The notes below the pieces were generated by a model. It was not told where the DNA came from. It ran no database searches and was given only the letters and a program-made list of their open reading frames with translations. A stretch of 5,314 bases of DNA from Ignavibacteriales bacterium (GTDB taxonomy: Bacteria; Bacteroidota; Ignavibacteria; Ignavibacteriales; Ignavibacteriaceae): contig PLNZ01000339.1 of assembly GCA_003142915.1 (NCBI GenBank), forward strand, positions 1 through 5,314, read 5' to 3'. Positions 1 through 5,314 of the stretch are shown here, one piece after another (positions within the stretch are counted from its first letter, which is position 1; each line of letters opens with the position of its first letter). Made by a program: the position numbers and the translations under genes.

Positions 1-2
1 TT

Positions 3-104
3 CGTCTTGCATTTATTAAAGAATATGCACGGTTTGAAAACCTTGCACATGCAAAACAAATTGAGGAATATACGGCTCTTCCTACAAACGAAGATGTTTT
101 TTAA
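3..104 (+). CDS. C-terminal end of an unrecognised gene (5' truncated by the window)
   Basis: An open frame enters from the left edge and gives 33 residues, beginning RLAFIKEYARF and ending TNEDVF, before a TAA stop. The residues alternate charged and hydrophobic positions like a terminal helix (KEYARFENLAHAKQIEEY) followed by a short polar tail, which looks more protein-like than the Lys/Met/Asn-rich product of the overlapping frame starting at position 7. The tail is too short to assign a family. A loose resemblance to the C-terminal helix of histidinol dehydrogenases (E-x-L-x-A-H-A) was noticed but has a one-residue register gap, so no function is claimed. The 126 bases to the next start show no clear operon link. 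Confidence 0.5.
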   Translation, partial: RLAFIKEYARFENLAHAKQIEEYTALPTNEDVF

Positions 105-108
105 GATA

Positions 109-136
109 ACTGTTTTAGAGCGGATGACAGTCTTTT
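109..136 (+). terminator. Weak possible terminator after the left-edge gene
   Basis: A 5-bp inverted repeat, ACTGT (109-113) and ACAGT (127-131), with a 13-nt loop is followed by C and four T. It lies 5 bases after the stop of the partial gene, where a terminator would be expected. The stem is short, the loop long and the T-run poor, so this is only a candidate. Confidence 0.2.
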
Positions 137-230
137 ATAAAAAAAATAATACAACTATTCAAGTTGCAAATTACTCCATTTTAACAATATTCATTTAAGG
201 ATGTAGCTCTAAAGTAGAAAAATATTAAAT

Positions 231-1115
231 ATGGAGAATAAAATTAATTCTGCAATAAAAGGAAGCATAGTATTATTTTTAGCGCTTACTTGCTTTTTAA
301 AAGCTCAAATATATACTAATAATGACATTATAATTTGCAGATCAAAATTTAAGTTAGCTGTTGATAAAAATCTTGAAAATGAGCCTATTGGAGATGTCAT
401 TGCTTCAATCGGGAAAAGTTTTATAGGTACGGAATATGTCGAACATACTCTTGAACGTGAAGGAATCGAAACTCTTGTAATAAATTTTTCGGCGCTGGAC
501 TGTACTACCTTATTGGAAAATTCCTTAGCTATTGCGAGATGCATTAAGGAGAAAAAGACTTTCTTTGAAGATTTAAAAAAAGAATTAATAAAAATCAGAT
601 ACCGTAGCGGTGTTATTAATGAATATCCATCCAGGCTTCATTATTTTTCCGATTGGATTTTTGACAATGAAGAAAAAGGCATCATCAAAAATATTTCTAA
701 AGAAATTGGCGGCGAGCTCATAAAATTTAATGTAGATTTTATGTCTACGCATACGGGTTTTTATCTTGAACTAAGGGAATATCCCGAGTTTGTCCGCTTA
801 ATTGAGAAACAGGAAAAAGAAATAAGTAGAAGGGGATATTTTTTTATTTCAAAAGAAAATGTTTCAGGTATCGAAAAGAAAATTCATAATGGCGATCTGA
901 TTGCCATTACTTCCAATATAAAGGGACTGGATATAAATCATGCTGGTATAGCTGTCAGAATGGACGACGGCAGGATTCATTTACTGCATGCACCTAAAGT
1001 TGGATATAAGGTGCAAATAATCGATACCCCCCTCTCTGATTATCTTGCTAAGATTAAAAAAGATACGGGTGTAATTATTCTTAGGGCTTTAGAACCTCCG
1101 GAACAGGCAAAATGA
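231..1115 (+). CDS. Secreted DUF1460 family protein (NlpC/P60-like, N-acetylmuramoyl-L-alanine amidase-like)
   Basis: 294 residues. A signal peptide (about residues 7-25, hydrophobic IVLFLALTCFL) ends in KA|Q, so the mature protein should start near Gln26 in the periplasm; Cys21 does not sit in a good lipobox. The body matches the DUF1460 pattern: a helix with SALDCTTLLENSLA (87-100) carrying the likely nucleophile Cys91, then YRSG (124-127) and SRLHYFSDWI (134-143), then a C-terminal beta section with NHAGIAVR (236-243) and LLHAPK (251-256). His237 is the most likely catalytic partner of Cys91. The family belongs to the papain-like NlpC/P60 fold and is annotated as peptidoglycan amidase-like; cleavage of a cell-wall amide bond is inferred. 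The length is typical. The ATG at 231 is preceded by an in-frame TAA and has no clear Shine-Dalgarno sequence. There is no obvious partner: a partial gene lies upstream and a gene-free stretch downstream. Confidence 0.85.
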   Translation: MENKINSAIKGSIVLFLALTCFLKAQIYTNNDIIICRSKFKLAVDKNLENEPIGDVIASIGKSFIGTEYVEHTLEREGIETLVINFSALDCTTLLENSLAIARCIKEKKTFFEDLKKELIKIRYRSGVINEYPSRLHYFSDWIFDNEEKGIIKNISKEIGGELIKFNVDFMSTHTGFYLELREYPEFVRLIEKQEKEISRRGYFFISKENVSGIEKKIHNGDLIAITSNIKGLDINHAGIAVRMDDGRIHLLHAPKVGYKVQIIDTPLSDYLAKIKKDTGVIILRALEPPEQAK

Positions 1116-1756
1116 TATATAATTTATACTACGTGGAATAGTTTTTTATTATAATTCAATTTAATCTGACTATCCGCTTTTACTATTTATGATATATATT
1201 CCGTTTTTTTATTACTACCCCAATGTTCAAAAGGGGTTTAGGATAGTTCATCAATTGCTTTGAATATAATTGTTACACTAAAACCGTTCGTCCTTTTATA
1301 ATAATGTACAATGATTTTACTATAAGCTTTACACTTTTTTCATCTCCGGCAACTCCATGTTTTTCCAAGATGAAAATTCAAATGCGGGATGCCTAACTGC
1401 TTGCAGCTTTTAAGTTTGTCAAGAAAAGCCGTTCCTGACCTATTCTGCCGCTCATTATTCTTAGAACAAAGATTAATTAATTAGTATTCATGCTTGACAA
1501 CAAACTTGATTCCGGGTGATACAAGCTTTGATTTGTAAAGATTGAATCCATCATCAGTAAGAGGTTTTGAAGTTTTAAGTGAATAATAATTAGATTGTTA
1601 CCATTGAATTATTTTTACTAATTTATAATTAAAAATAATGATAAAATGATTGAATTCTATTCAGCTCTTTCTCAGATTTAATATGGAAATATTAAAAACT
1701 TCCTTTGTTTTTTCAGAAAGGCTTTGGTAAATTTTATTTCACGATTCCTATTCATT
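1116..1756. other. Gene-free stretch of about 640 bp
   Basis: No intact gene is visible on either strand. The middle part (1238-1597) carries the decayed minus-strand frame listed separately. The left flank (1116-1237) has T-runs and a 5-bp ACCCC/GGGGT inverted repeat near 1217-1237 that is not followed by T residues, so no convincing terminator for the upstream gene is seen. The right flank (1598-1756) is very AT-rich and should contain the promoter of the barrel gene. A perfect TATAAT lies at 1624-1629, but no TTGACA-like or TTG partner is at a usual distance, so no promoter is called. Confidence 0.6.
1238..1597 (-). pseudogene. Decayed IS1-type transposase remnant (C-terminal part)
   Basis: Read on the minus strand from 1597 down to 1238, one frame stays open for 120 codons except for two internal stops (1481-1483 and 1340-1342); random DNA this AT-rich should show roughly eight. 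The first piece contains LTDDGFNLYKSKL then GIKFVVKHEY; after the first stop comes NNERQNR, and after the second KAYSKIIVHYY. The order TDG-x-x-LY-x-S-x-L, then ER-x-N, then a SK box followed by Y is that of the IS1 InsB C-terminal region (TDGWPLYESRL, IERHNLNLR, FSKS). In that family the Asp and the Glu belong to the DDE catalytic set. The zinc-binding N-terminal half, a start codon and terminal inverted repeats are not visible, so this is a dead fragment. The comparison is from memory. Without a search, another IS family or chance cannot be excluded. Confidence 0.45.
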
Positions 1757-2521
1757 ATGAATAAATTATTTGCTGTAATAATAATTATAATTATAGCGTC
1801 AGTAAGCGCTCTACCCCAAGAGTCATCCTTTTATGATGCTCCTCTGGGAGGCGGAATTGGTTATACACCCGGCTGGATAATACCAGGAGTTGACGGTATT
1901 AATACTCAGCTAAAAGCCTTCGGCGTTCCCGGTATTCCCAAAAGTGGTTTTTTTACATCAGGTGGCGCAGGTTTTCTATATCTTGGAATACTGAAAAATT
2001 TTAGAATAGGTGGGTTTGGCTTTGGAGGATCAAGATCGTCATCGGCAGATTATTTTACAGACGTTTTACCGGATAATACTGTGGAAACCGGTGCGGGACA
2101 ACGGGAAGCTATTTACTCTTTAAGTGGAGGTGGGTTATCTTTTGAGTATACGCTGCCCTTTGTAAAAGATATTGCGGTGTCTGTAGGCGCTTTGATTGGC
2201 AGAGGCAGTTTAAGTATAGAATTATATAAAAATTACGGCAATATTGATTGGAAATCTTTTTGGCAAAATGCCCAATCTTATTATCCGGATGCTTTAAGTT
2301 CATCGCTTAAAAATACTTACTGGATATTTTCTCCGACTTTGAATGTTGAAATACCTGCCTACCATATGCTTTGTTTTCGTGTCGGAGCCGGATATCATTT
2401 TGCTTTCGGAAACAAATGGACGTATGACAATAATCAAGATATTTTAAATGCACCTTCAAATATAAACGGGAATAGTTTTTTTATCCAAACAGGAATTTTC
2501 GTGGGATTATTTTCTTTTTAA
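1757..2521 (+). CDS. Outer-membrane beta-barrel protein of unknown function
   Basis: 254 residues from ATG 1757. This start gives a classical signal peptide: MNK, then LFAV and six isoleucines, then ASVSA with cleavage after Ala18. A TTG 33 bases upstream is in frame but would add a second hydrophobic stretch before the signal and has poor ribosome-site spacing, so it was rejected. The mature part is rich in Gly, aromatic and alternating residues typical of beta strands (IGGFGFGGS, YSLSGGGLSFEYTL, AVSVGALIGRG, CFRVGAGYHFAFG). It ends VGLFSF, and a C-terminal Phe is the usual sorting signal for outer-membrane barrels. Its size would suit a barrel of about 8-12 strands. No named family is recognised. 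It is 8 bases ahead of the dTDP-glucose dehydratase gene and so probably cotranscribed with it, which hints at a surface-polysaccharide role (inference). No Shine-Dalgarno sequence is evident near 1757. Confidence 0.75.
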   Translation: MNKLFAVIIIIIIASVSALPQESSFYDAPLGGGIGYTPGWIIPGVDGINTQLKAFGVPGIPKSGFFTSGGAGFLYLGILKNFRIGGFGFGGSRSSSADYFTDVLPDNTVETGAGQREAIYSLSGGGLSFEYTLPFVKDIAVSVGALIGRGSLSIELYKNYGNIDWKSFWQNAQSYYPDALSSSLKNTYWIFSPTLNVEIPAYHMLCFRVGAGYHFAFGNKWTYDNNQDILNAPSNINGNSFFIQTGIFVGLFSF

Positions 2522-2524
2522 GGA
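2520..2524 (+). promoter_or_regulatory. Ribosome binding site of the dTDP-glucose dehydratase gene, overlapping the upstream stop
   Basis: AAGGA lies 5 bases before ATG 2530 and its first two bases are the end of the barrel gene's TAA stop. This placement suits translational coupling of the two genes and fixes the start of the dehydratase. Confidence 0.7.
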
Positions 2525-2529
2525 AGCAG

Positions 2530-3540
2530 ATGAAAAATATTTTAGTAACAGGTGGCGCTGGATTTATCGGAAGTAATTTTATCAATCATATCCTTGCAAA
2601 AAGGGATGACTATTTTATTGTCAATCTTGATAAACTTACCTATGCCGGTAACCTTGAAAATTTAAAGCAATCTGAAAACAATAAAAATTATCGTTTTATC
2701 AGAGGCGATATTATGAATTCGGAATTAGTTAATTATATATTTGAAAGCTATAATATTAAATATGTTATTAACTTTGCTGCAGAATCTCACGTAGATAGAA
2801 GTATTTTAGGCTCGCAAATATTTTATATTACAAATGTGATTGGCACAAATGTTCTTTTAGAGACTGCACTGAAATTCAAAATTGAAAAGTTTTTGCAAAT
2901 TTCTACAGACGAAGTATACGGCAGTTTGGGTGCCGAAGGTCTATTTACCGAATCGACTCCGTTATCGCCTAACAGTCCTTATTCTTCAAGTAAGGCGGCA
3001 GCCGATATGATGGCGTTAGCTTTTTATCATACGTACGGCCTTCCGGTTGTAATAACAAGGTGTTCAAACAATTACGGCCCTTATCAATTTCCGGAAAAGC
3101 TTATTCCTTTGATGGTTATAAACTCTCTAAACAACAAAAAGCTGCCTGTTTACGGAGACGGATTAAATGTGCGTGATTGGATTTATGTTATCGATCACAA
3201 TAAAGCTGCAGAATTGGTTTTGGAAAAAGGCAAGATCGGTGAAGTTTATAATATCGGTGCAAGCAATGAAATGTCGAATATCGAAATTACAAAACTTATC
3301 CTGAAGCGCTTAGGCAGATCAGAAGATTTAATTCAATATGTAAATGACCGTCCCGGTCATGATAGACGTTATGCCATTGATTCTACTAAAATCCGGACGG
3401 AACTTGGATGGAAGCCGGAGTTTTACTTTGAAGAAGCAATAGCAAAAACAATCGATTGGTATATAGAAAATAAATCCTGGTGGGAATCAATAATCAATGG
3501 TGAATACCGGAATTATTATAAAACTCAATATAAATTGTAA
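2530..3540 (+). CDS. rfbB: dTDP-glucose 4,6-dehydratase
   Basis: 336 residues, full length for RfbB/RmlB. This cytoplasmic NAD-dependent enzyme converts dTDP-D-glucose to dTDP-4-keto-6-deoxy-D-glucose, the branch point to dTDP-L-rhamnose and other deoxysugars. It is an extended short-chain dehydrogenase. The NAD-binding Rossmann motif TGGAGFIGSN is at residues 7-16, the NAD ribose Asp is in NLDKLTYAGN (32-41), and AAESHVDRS is at 83-91. The catalytic TDE is at 126-128 and Y-x-x-x-K at Tyr151/Lys155. The substrate-binding part follows with RCSNNYGPYQFPEKLIP (177-193), YGDGLNVRDWIYV (208-220) and NDRPGHDRRYAID (272-284). The TDE triad, which distinguishes sugar 4,6-dehydratases from plain epimerases, is intact. 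No rfbA, rfbC or rfbD gene is adjacent, so the final sugar cannot be named. The gene sits between an outer-membrane barrel gene and an SLBB export gene, consistent with surface-glycan synthesis. Confidence 0.96.
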   Translation: MKNILVTGGAGFIGSNFINHILAKRDDYFIVNLDKLTYAGNLENLKQSENNKNYRFIRGDIMNSELVNYIFESYNIKYVINFAAESHVDRSILGSQIFYITNVIGTNVLLETALKFKIEKFLQISTDEVYGSLGAEGLFTESTPLSPNSPYSSSKAAADMMALAFYHTYGLPVVITRCSNNYGPYQFPEKLIPLMVINSLNNKKLPVYGDGLNVRDWIYVIDHNKAAELVLEKGKIGEVYNIGASNEMSNIEITKLILKRLGRSEDLIQYVNDRPGHDRRYAIDSTKIRTELGWKPEFYFEEAIAKTIDWYIENKSWWESIINGEYRNYYKTQYKL

Positions 3541-3560
3541 AATTTACTAAATCTAATTAT

Positions 3561-3565
3561 TAAGG
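3561..3565 (+). promoter_or_regulatory. Ribosome binding site of the SLBB export gene
   Basis: TAAGG lies 8 bases before ATG 3574, good spacing. It supports this start, which is also the one giving a complete signal peptide. Confidence 0.65.
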
Positions 3566-3573
3566 TTCAATAA

Positions 3574-4962
3574 ATGAAGAGATATATTATAGTCGCTTTA
3601 ATCTTTTTTTGTGTAACTCTTGCTCAGGCTCAAAATGAAGAAAAAACAAATAATAACAATACTATGCCATATTTAACAACTCCCGGTATTAGTGTAACAA
3701 TAGGTGGCTATTTCCCAATTACGGGTTCTTATCAGGCAATGATAGGTGAAAGAGCCGATGCTTTTATAACCCGTATGTTTAATCAGACTCGTGAAGGACT
3801 ACTTAAAAATGCTATTCTAATGAACGATACTTATTCGGTAATGCAACAACTTAACGGATATTCATTCAGAGGTATAATATTAAAGAAGAAAAATGGTGAT
3901 ACGGTAAAAGTAGATTTATTGAAATTTAGAGTAACAGGAGATTTTAAATATAATCCATTTTTGGAAAACGACGATATAATAATATTTCCATCATCTGATT
4001 ATCAAAGGAACTTTTTTACTGTTAGCGGCGCTGTTAACAGTCCGGGGACTTTCCCCTTTGCCGAAGGTGATAAACTATCGGATGCATTAATTTTAGCACA
4101 GGGAATTGATAAAGCCTATGAAAATATAAAAGGGATTCAGGTGGACCGGTTAAACTATAATGGCGAAAAGATGAAATCAATTATTCTCAACTTAACGGAA
4201 GACATTCCCTTAGAAAGAGGAGACAGAATTATCGTATTAGCTGCGGATGATCAGAAATTAGAATATACAGTTAACGTAATAGGTGAAGTCCGGATGCCGG
4301 GTAAAATTCCCATTACAAAAAACAATACACCGATTAAAGATGTAATAGATAAGTGCGGAGGTTTTAATACTGATGCTGATTTATATAATTCTGAAATAGT
4401 AAGAGGAGCAAATGTTTTTAAATCTTTAACATTCTCCGAGCAGATTGAAAAACTAAGAATGGGCAGAATGTCCACTTTAATTGAAGAGGATACTCTATAT
4501 TTCAATATTGATGAAGCCCTCCGTTTAATAAGAGCCAACGGACTTGTAGATTTTAATAAGGTTCAGCAAGGAGATACTTCCGAAAGTAATTTTATTATGC
4601 GCGACGGCGATGTGGTATATATACCTCCGGTAATTAATTTAGTATATGTTTTCGGGCAGGTGAATAATTCAGGCTATGTGAAATATGAACCGGATAAAGA
4701 TTATAAATATTATATTGAACAGGCAGGTAATCTTGGCCAAACCGCATCTGGAGACATTTATTTGATTAAAGGTAAATCCAGAGCATGGTACCTTTTGAAA
4801 GATTTAAAAGAGGGGGAGCAGAAAATAGAACCGGGAGATTATCTCTGGGCATCTAAAAAGACACCTCGAACTATATGGTGGACCCTTGATCAGGTAACCA
4901 GAATAGCAACGATAGTTACAGGATTAGCTACGTTAATTCTTCTTTATTATCAAGTAAAATAA
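3574..4962 (+). CDS. SLBB-domain polysaccharide export-type protein with C-terminal membrane helix
   Basis: 462 residues. The signal peptide MKRYIIVALIFFCVTLAQA ends before Gln20; Cys13 is not in a lipobox, so a lipid anchor is unlikely. Three SLBB beta-grasp units are clear from the G-x-V-x-x-P/S-G pattern: VSGAVNSPGTFPF (150-162), VIGEVRMPGKIPI (235-247) and VFGQVNNSGYVKY (359-371), the first two followed by a helix with L/I-x-D-x-I/L and a closing Gly. A fourth, degenerate unit seems to come first (IGGYFPITGSYQ at 43-54, with ENDDIIIFP at 131-139 as its end strand). The end-strand pattern GDxVxxP recurs (RGDRIIVLA 215-223, DGDVVYIPP 344-352). A hydrophobic helix at about 444-459 follows WW (435-436). 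SLBB proteins of the Wza/GfcE kind form the periplasmic to outer-membrane export channel for capsule or exopolysaccharide. The usual Poly_export motif (Y-x-LGPGDxL) is not seen here, so a canonical Wza is doubtful. It lies 33 bases after rfbB in the same orientation. Confidence 0.85.
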   Translation: MKRYIIVALIFFCVTLAQAQNEEKTNNNNTMPYLTTPGISVTIGGYFPITGSYQAMIGERADAFITRMFNQTREGLLKNAILMNDTYSVMQQLNGYSFRGIILKKKNGDTVKVDLLKFRVTGDFKYNPFLENDDIIIFPSSDYQRNFFTVSGAVNSPGTFPFAEGDKLSDALILAQGIDKAYENIKGIQVDRLNYNGEKMKSIILNLTEDIPLERGDRIIVLAADDQKLEYTVNVIGEVRMPGKIPITKNNTPIKDVIDKCGGFNTDADLYNSEIVRGANVFKSLTFSEQIEKLRMGRMSTLIEEDTLYFNIDEALRLIRANGLVDFNKVQQGDTSESNFIMRDGDVVYIPPVINLVYVFGQVNNSGYVKYEPDKDYKYYIEQAGNLGQTASGDIYLIKGKSRAWYLLKDLKEGEQKIEPGDYLWASKKTPRTIWWTLDQVTRIATIVTGLATLILLYYQVK

Positions 4963-4990
4963 AAAAAATTAAAATATTGATCTTATAAGC

Positions 4991-5020
4991 TTGACATTGT
5001 GAAAATATAATCTATTTTTG
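4991..5020 (+). promoter_or_regulatory. Candidate rRNA promoter P1, Bacteroidota type
   Basis: TTGACA at 4991-4996 and TATTTTTG at 5013-5020, with 19 bases between the TTG and the second element. This is a full match to the Bacteroidota -33/-7 pattern TTG-N19/20-TAnnTTTG known from Bacteroides rRNA promoters. Transcription would start near 5026. A TATAAT at 5006-5011 is too close to TTGACA to be its -10 partner. The site begins 29 bases after the export gene's stop. Confidence 0.55.
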
Positions 5021-5100
5021 AAAGTCTAAATTAGAATTTATAATGTTCATTAGAATATATTAAAAAGCTAATTTAAAATTTGAAATATTGAAATGACCTA

Positions 5101-5131
5101 TTGACTTTATAGGAGATAGGAAGTAAATTAG
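5101..5131 (+). promoter_or_regulatory. Candidate rRNA promoter P2
   Basis: TTGACT at 5101-5106 and TAAATTAG at 5124-5131. Read as a sigma70-like promoter this is TTGACT-N17-TAAATT; read the Bacteroidota way it is TTG-N20-TAnnTTAG, one mismatch from consensus. The preceding 60 bases are very AT-rich, as in UP elements of rRNA promoters. The start would fall near 5136-5138, at the left arm of the hairpin listed next. Confidence 0.5.
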
Positions 5132-5135
5132 AAGC

Positions 5136-5156
5136 CCTCAATTATTGAGGTTTTTT
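5136..5156 (+). terminator. Intrinsic-terminator-like hairpin in the rRNA leader
   Basis: A perfect 6-bp stem CCTCAA (5136-5141) / TTGAGG (5145-5150) with a TTA loop is followed directly by six T (5151-5156). This is the first good terminator after the barrel-rfbB-SLBB genes, 173 bases past the last stop, and it could close that unit and shield the rRNA operon from read-through. It also lies downstream of both candidate rRNA promoters. Confidence 0.65.
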
Positions 5157-5160
5157 AATG

Positions 5161-5170
5161 TGTTCTTTGA
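5161..5170 (+). promoter_or_regulatory. boxA-like antitermination site of the rRNA leader
   Basis: TGTTCTTTGA resembles the rRNA boxA consensus (TGCTCTTTAA in E. coli). It lies about 80-90 bases before the 16S 5' end, a normal place for the NusB/S10 recruitment site in the nascent leader RNA. The assignment is by motif and position. Confidence 0.5.
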
Positions 5171-5181
5171 AAGAGTGAGTG

Positions 5182-5206
5182 CATTTAACCAGTCAGTTAA
5201 ATGGTT
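5182..5206 (+). other. Leader RNA hairpin with an alternative pairing
   Basis: CATTTAAC (5182-5189) and GTTAAATG (5196-5203) form a perfect 8-bp stem with a 6-nt loop. An exclusive alternative, AACCA (5187-5191) with TGGTT (5202-5206), uses part of the same bases. No T-run follows, so this is leader structure, not a terminator. Confidence 0.5.
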
Positions 5207-5214
5207 TCAACTAA

Positions 5215-5226
5215 GCGTCTAAACGC
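5215..5226 (+). other. Small leader RNA hairpin
   Basis: GCGT (5215-5218) and ACGC (5223-5226) close a CTAA tetraloop. It is short but GC-rich in an AT-rich leader, and could be part of the 16S precursor structure. Confidence 0.35.
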
Positions 5227-5251
5227 CAAGATTACAAAAAAATTAAACTCT

Positions 5252-5314
5252 ACTACGGAGAGTTTGATCCTGGCTCAGGACGAACGCTGGCGGCGTGCTT
5301 AACACATGCAAGTC
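5252..5314 (+). rRNA. rrs: 16S ribosomal RNA, 5' end (continues past the window)
   Basis: AGAGTTTGATCCTGGCTCAG (the universal 27F site, E. coli positions 8-27) starts at 5259. It is followed by GACGAACGCTGGCGGCGTGC and TTAACACATGCAAGTC, the conserved V1 flank. The mature 5' end is estimated about 7 bases before the 27F site by comparison with E. coli. The GGACGAACGCTGGCGGCGTG form departs from typical Bacteroidia and fits Ignavibacteria or Chlorobi relatives, although some other phyla share it. Confidence 0.97.

Noticed and set aside
7..198. 63-codon open frame starting near the left edge on the + strand
   Set aside because: Its product is rich in Lys, Met, Asn and Thr without domain pattern, and it overlaps the better-looking truncated frame ending at 104. 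It reads as chance in AT-rich DNA.
1217..1237. ACCCC/GGGGT inverted repeat as terminator of the DUF1460 gene
   Set aside because: The 5-bp stem has an 11-nt loop, no T-run follows on either strand, and it lies over 100 bases past the stop codon.
1316..1423. Other minus-strand open frames of about 25-35 codons in the gene-poor stretch
   Set aside because: Overlapping frames in the same place also stay open for 25-35 codons, which is within chance for this composition; only the frame holding several ordered IS1-like motifs was kept.
1724..1756. TTG start extending the barrel gene by 11 codons
   Set aside because: The extra residues MVNFISRFLFI add a hydrophobic run ahead of a complete signal peptide starting at ATG 1757, and the AGAAAGG upstream ends only about 2 bases before the TTG.
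4991..5011. TTGACA with TATAAT as a sigma70 promoter
   Set aside because: The spacer between 4996 and 5006 is only 9 bases, far short of 16-18; the TATTTTTG at 5013 is the better partner.
5028..5133. Short direct repeats (AAATTAGAA at 5028 and 5125; TTGAAAT at 5080 and 5088)
   Set aside because: They are 7-9 bp AT-rich words in an AT-rich promoter region, and their positions relative to the two candidate promoters do not match.

Overview
The window looks like a piece of a low-GC genome of the Bacteroidota/Chlorobiota/Ignavibacteriota group, with the Ignavibacteria side favoured. Three things support this. The 16S rRNA start at the right edge reads GGACGAACGCTGGCGG and then CGTGCTTAACACATGC, which differs from the GATGAACGCTAGCGGCAGG form usual in Bacteroidia. 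Secreted proteins have signal peptides that end just before a Gln (KA|Q, QA|Q). Two promoter-like sites ahead of the rRNA fit the Bacteroidota pattern TTG-N19/20-TAnnTTTG. The phylum call is inference, because only about 60 bases of 16S are present.

Layout, all intact genes on the + strand: (1) the last 33 codons of an unrecognised gene (3-104); (2) a secreted DUF1460-type cysteine amidase-like protein (231-1115); (3) a gene-free stretch of about 640 bp holding a decayed minus-strand reading frame, 1238-1597, that resembles the C-terminal half of an IS1-type transposase; (4) a close-packed trio of an outer-membrane beta-barrel protein (1757-2521), dTDP-glucose 4,6-dehydratase (2530-3540) and an SLBB-repeat polysaccharide-export-type protein (3574-4962); (5) a 16S rRNA leader with two candidate promoters, an intrinsic-terminator-like hairpin, a boxA-like antitermination site and several small hairpins, running into the 5' end of 16S rRNA (about 5252 to the window end).

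The trio reads as one transcription unit. The dehydratase start lies 8 bases after the barrel gene's stop, with its Shine-Dalgarno sequence on that stop, and the export gene follows after 33 bases with its own Shine-Dalgarno sequence. Together they suggest a cell-surface polysaccharide role: the dehydratase makes the 4-keto-6-deoxy nucleotide sugar, the SLBB protein belongs to export machinery, and the barrel protein may be an outer-membrane partner. The last point is inferred from position only. No glycosyltransferase, Wzx/Wzy, Wzc-like kinase or rfbA/C/D gene is in view, so the rest of such a pathway must lie elsewhere.

Nothing here amounts to a clearly new system. The points most worth a second look are the rRNA leader, with a terminator-like hairpin placed between promoters and boxA, the SLBB protein that lacks the usual export-domain motif, and the IS1-like relic.
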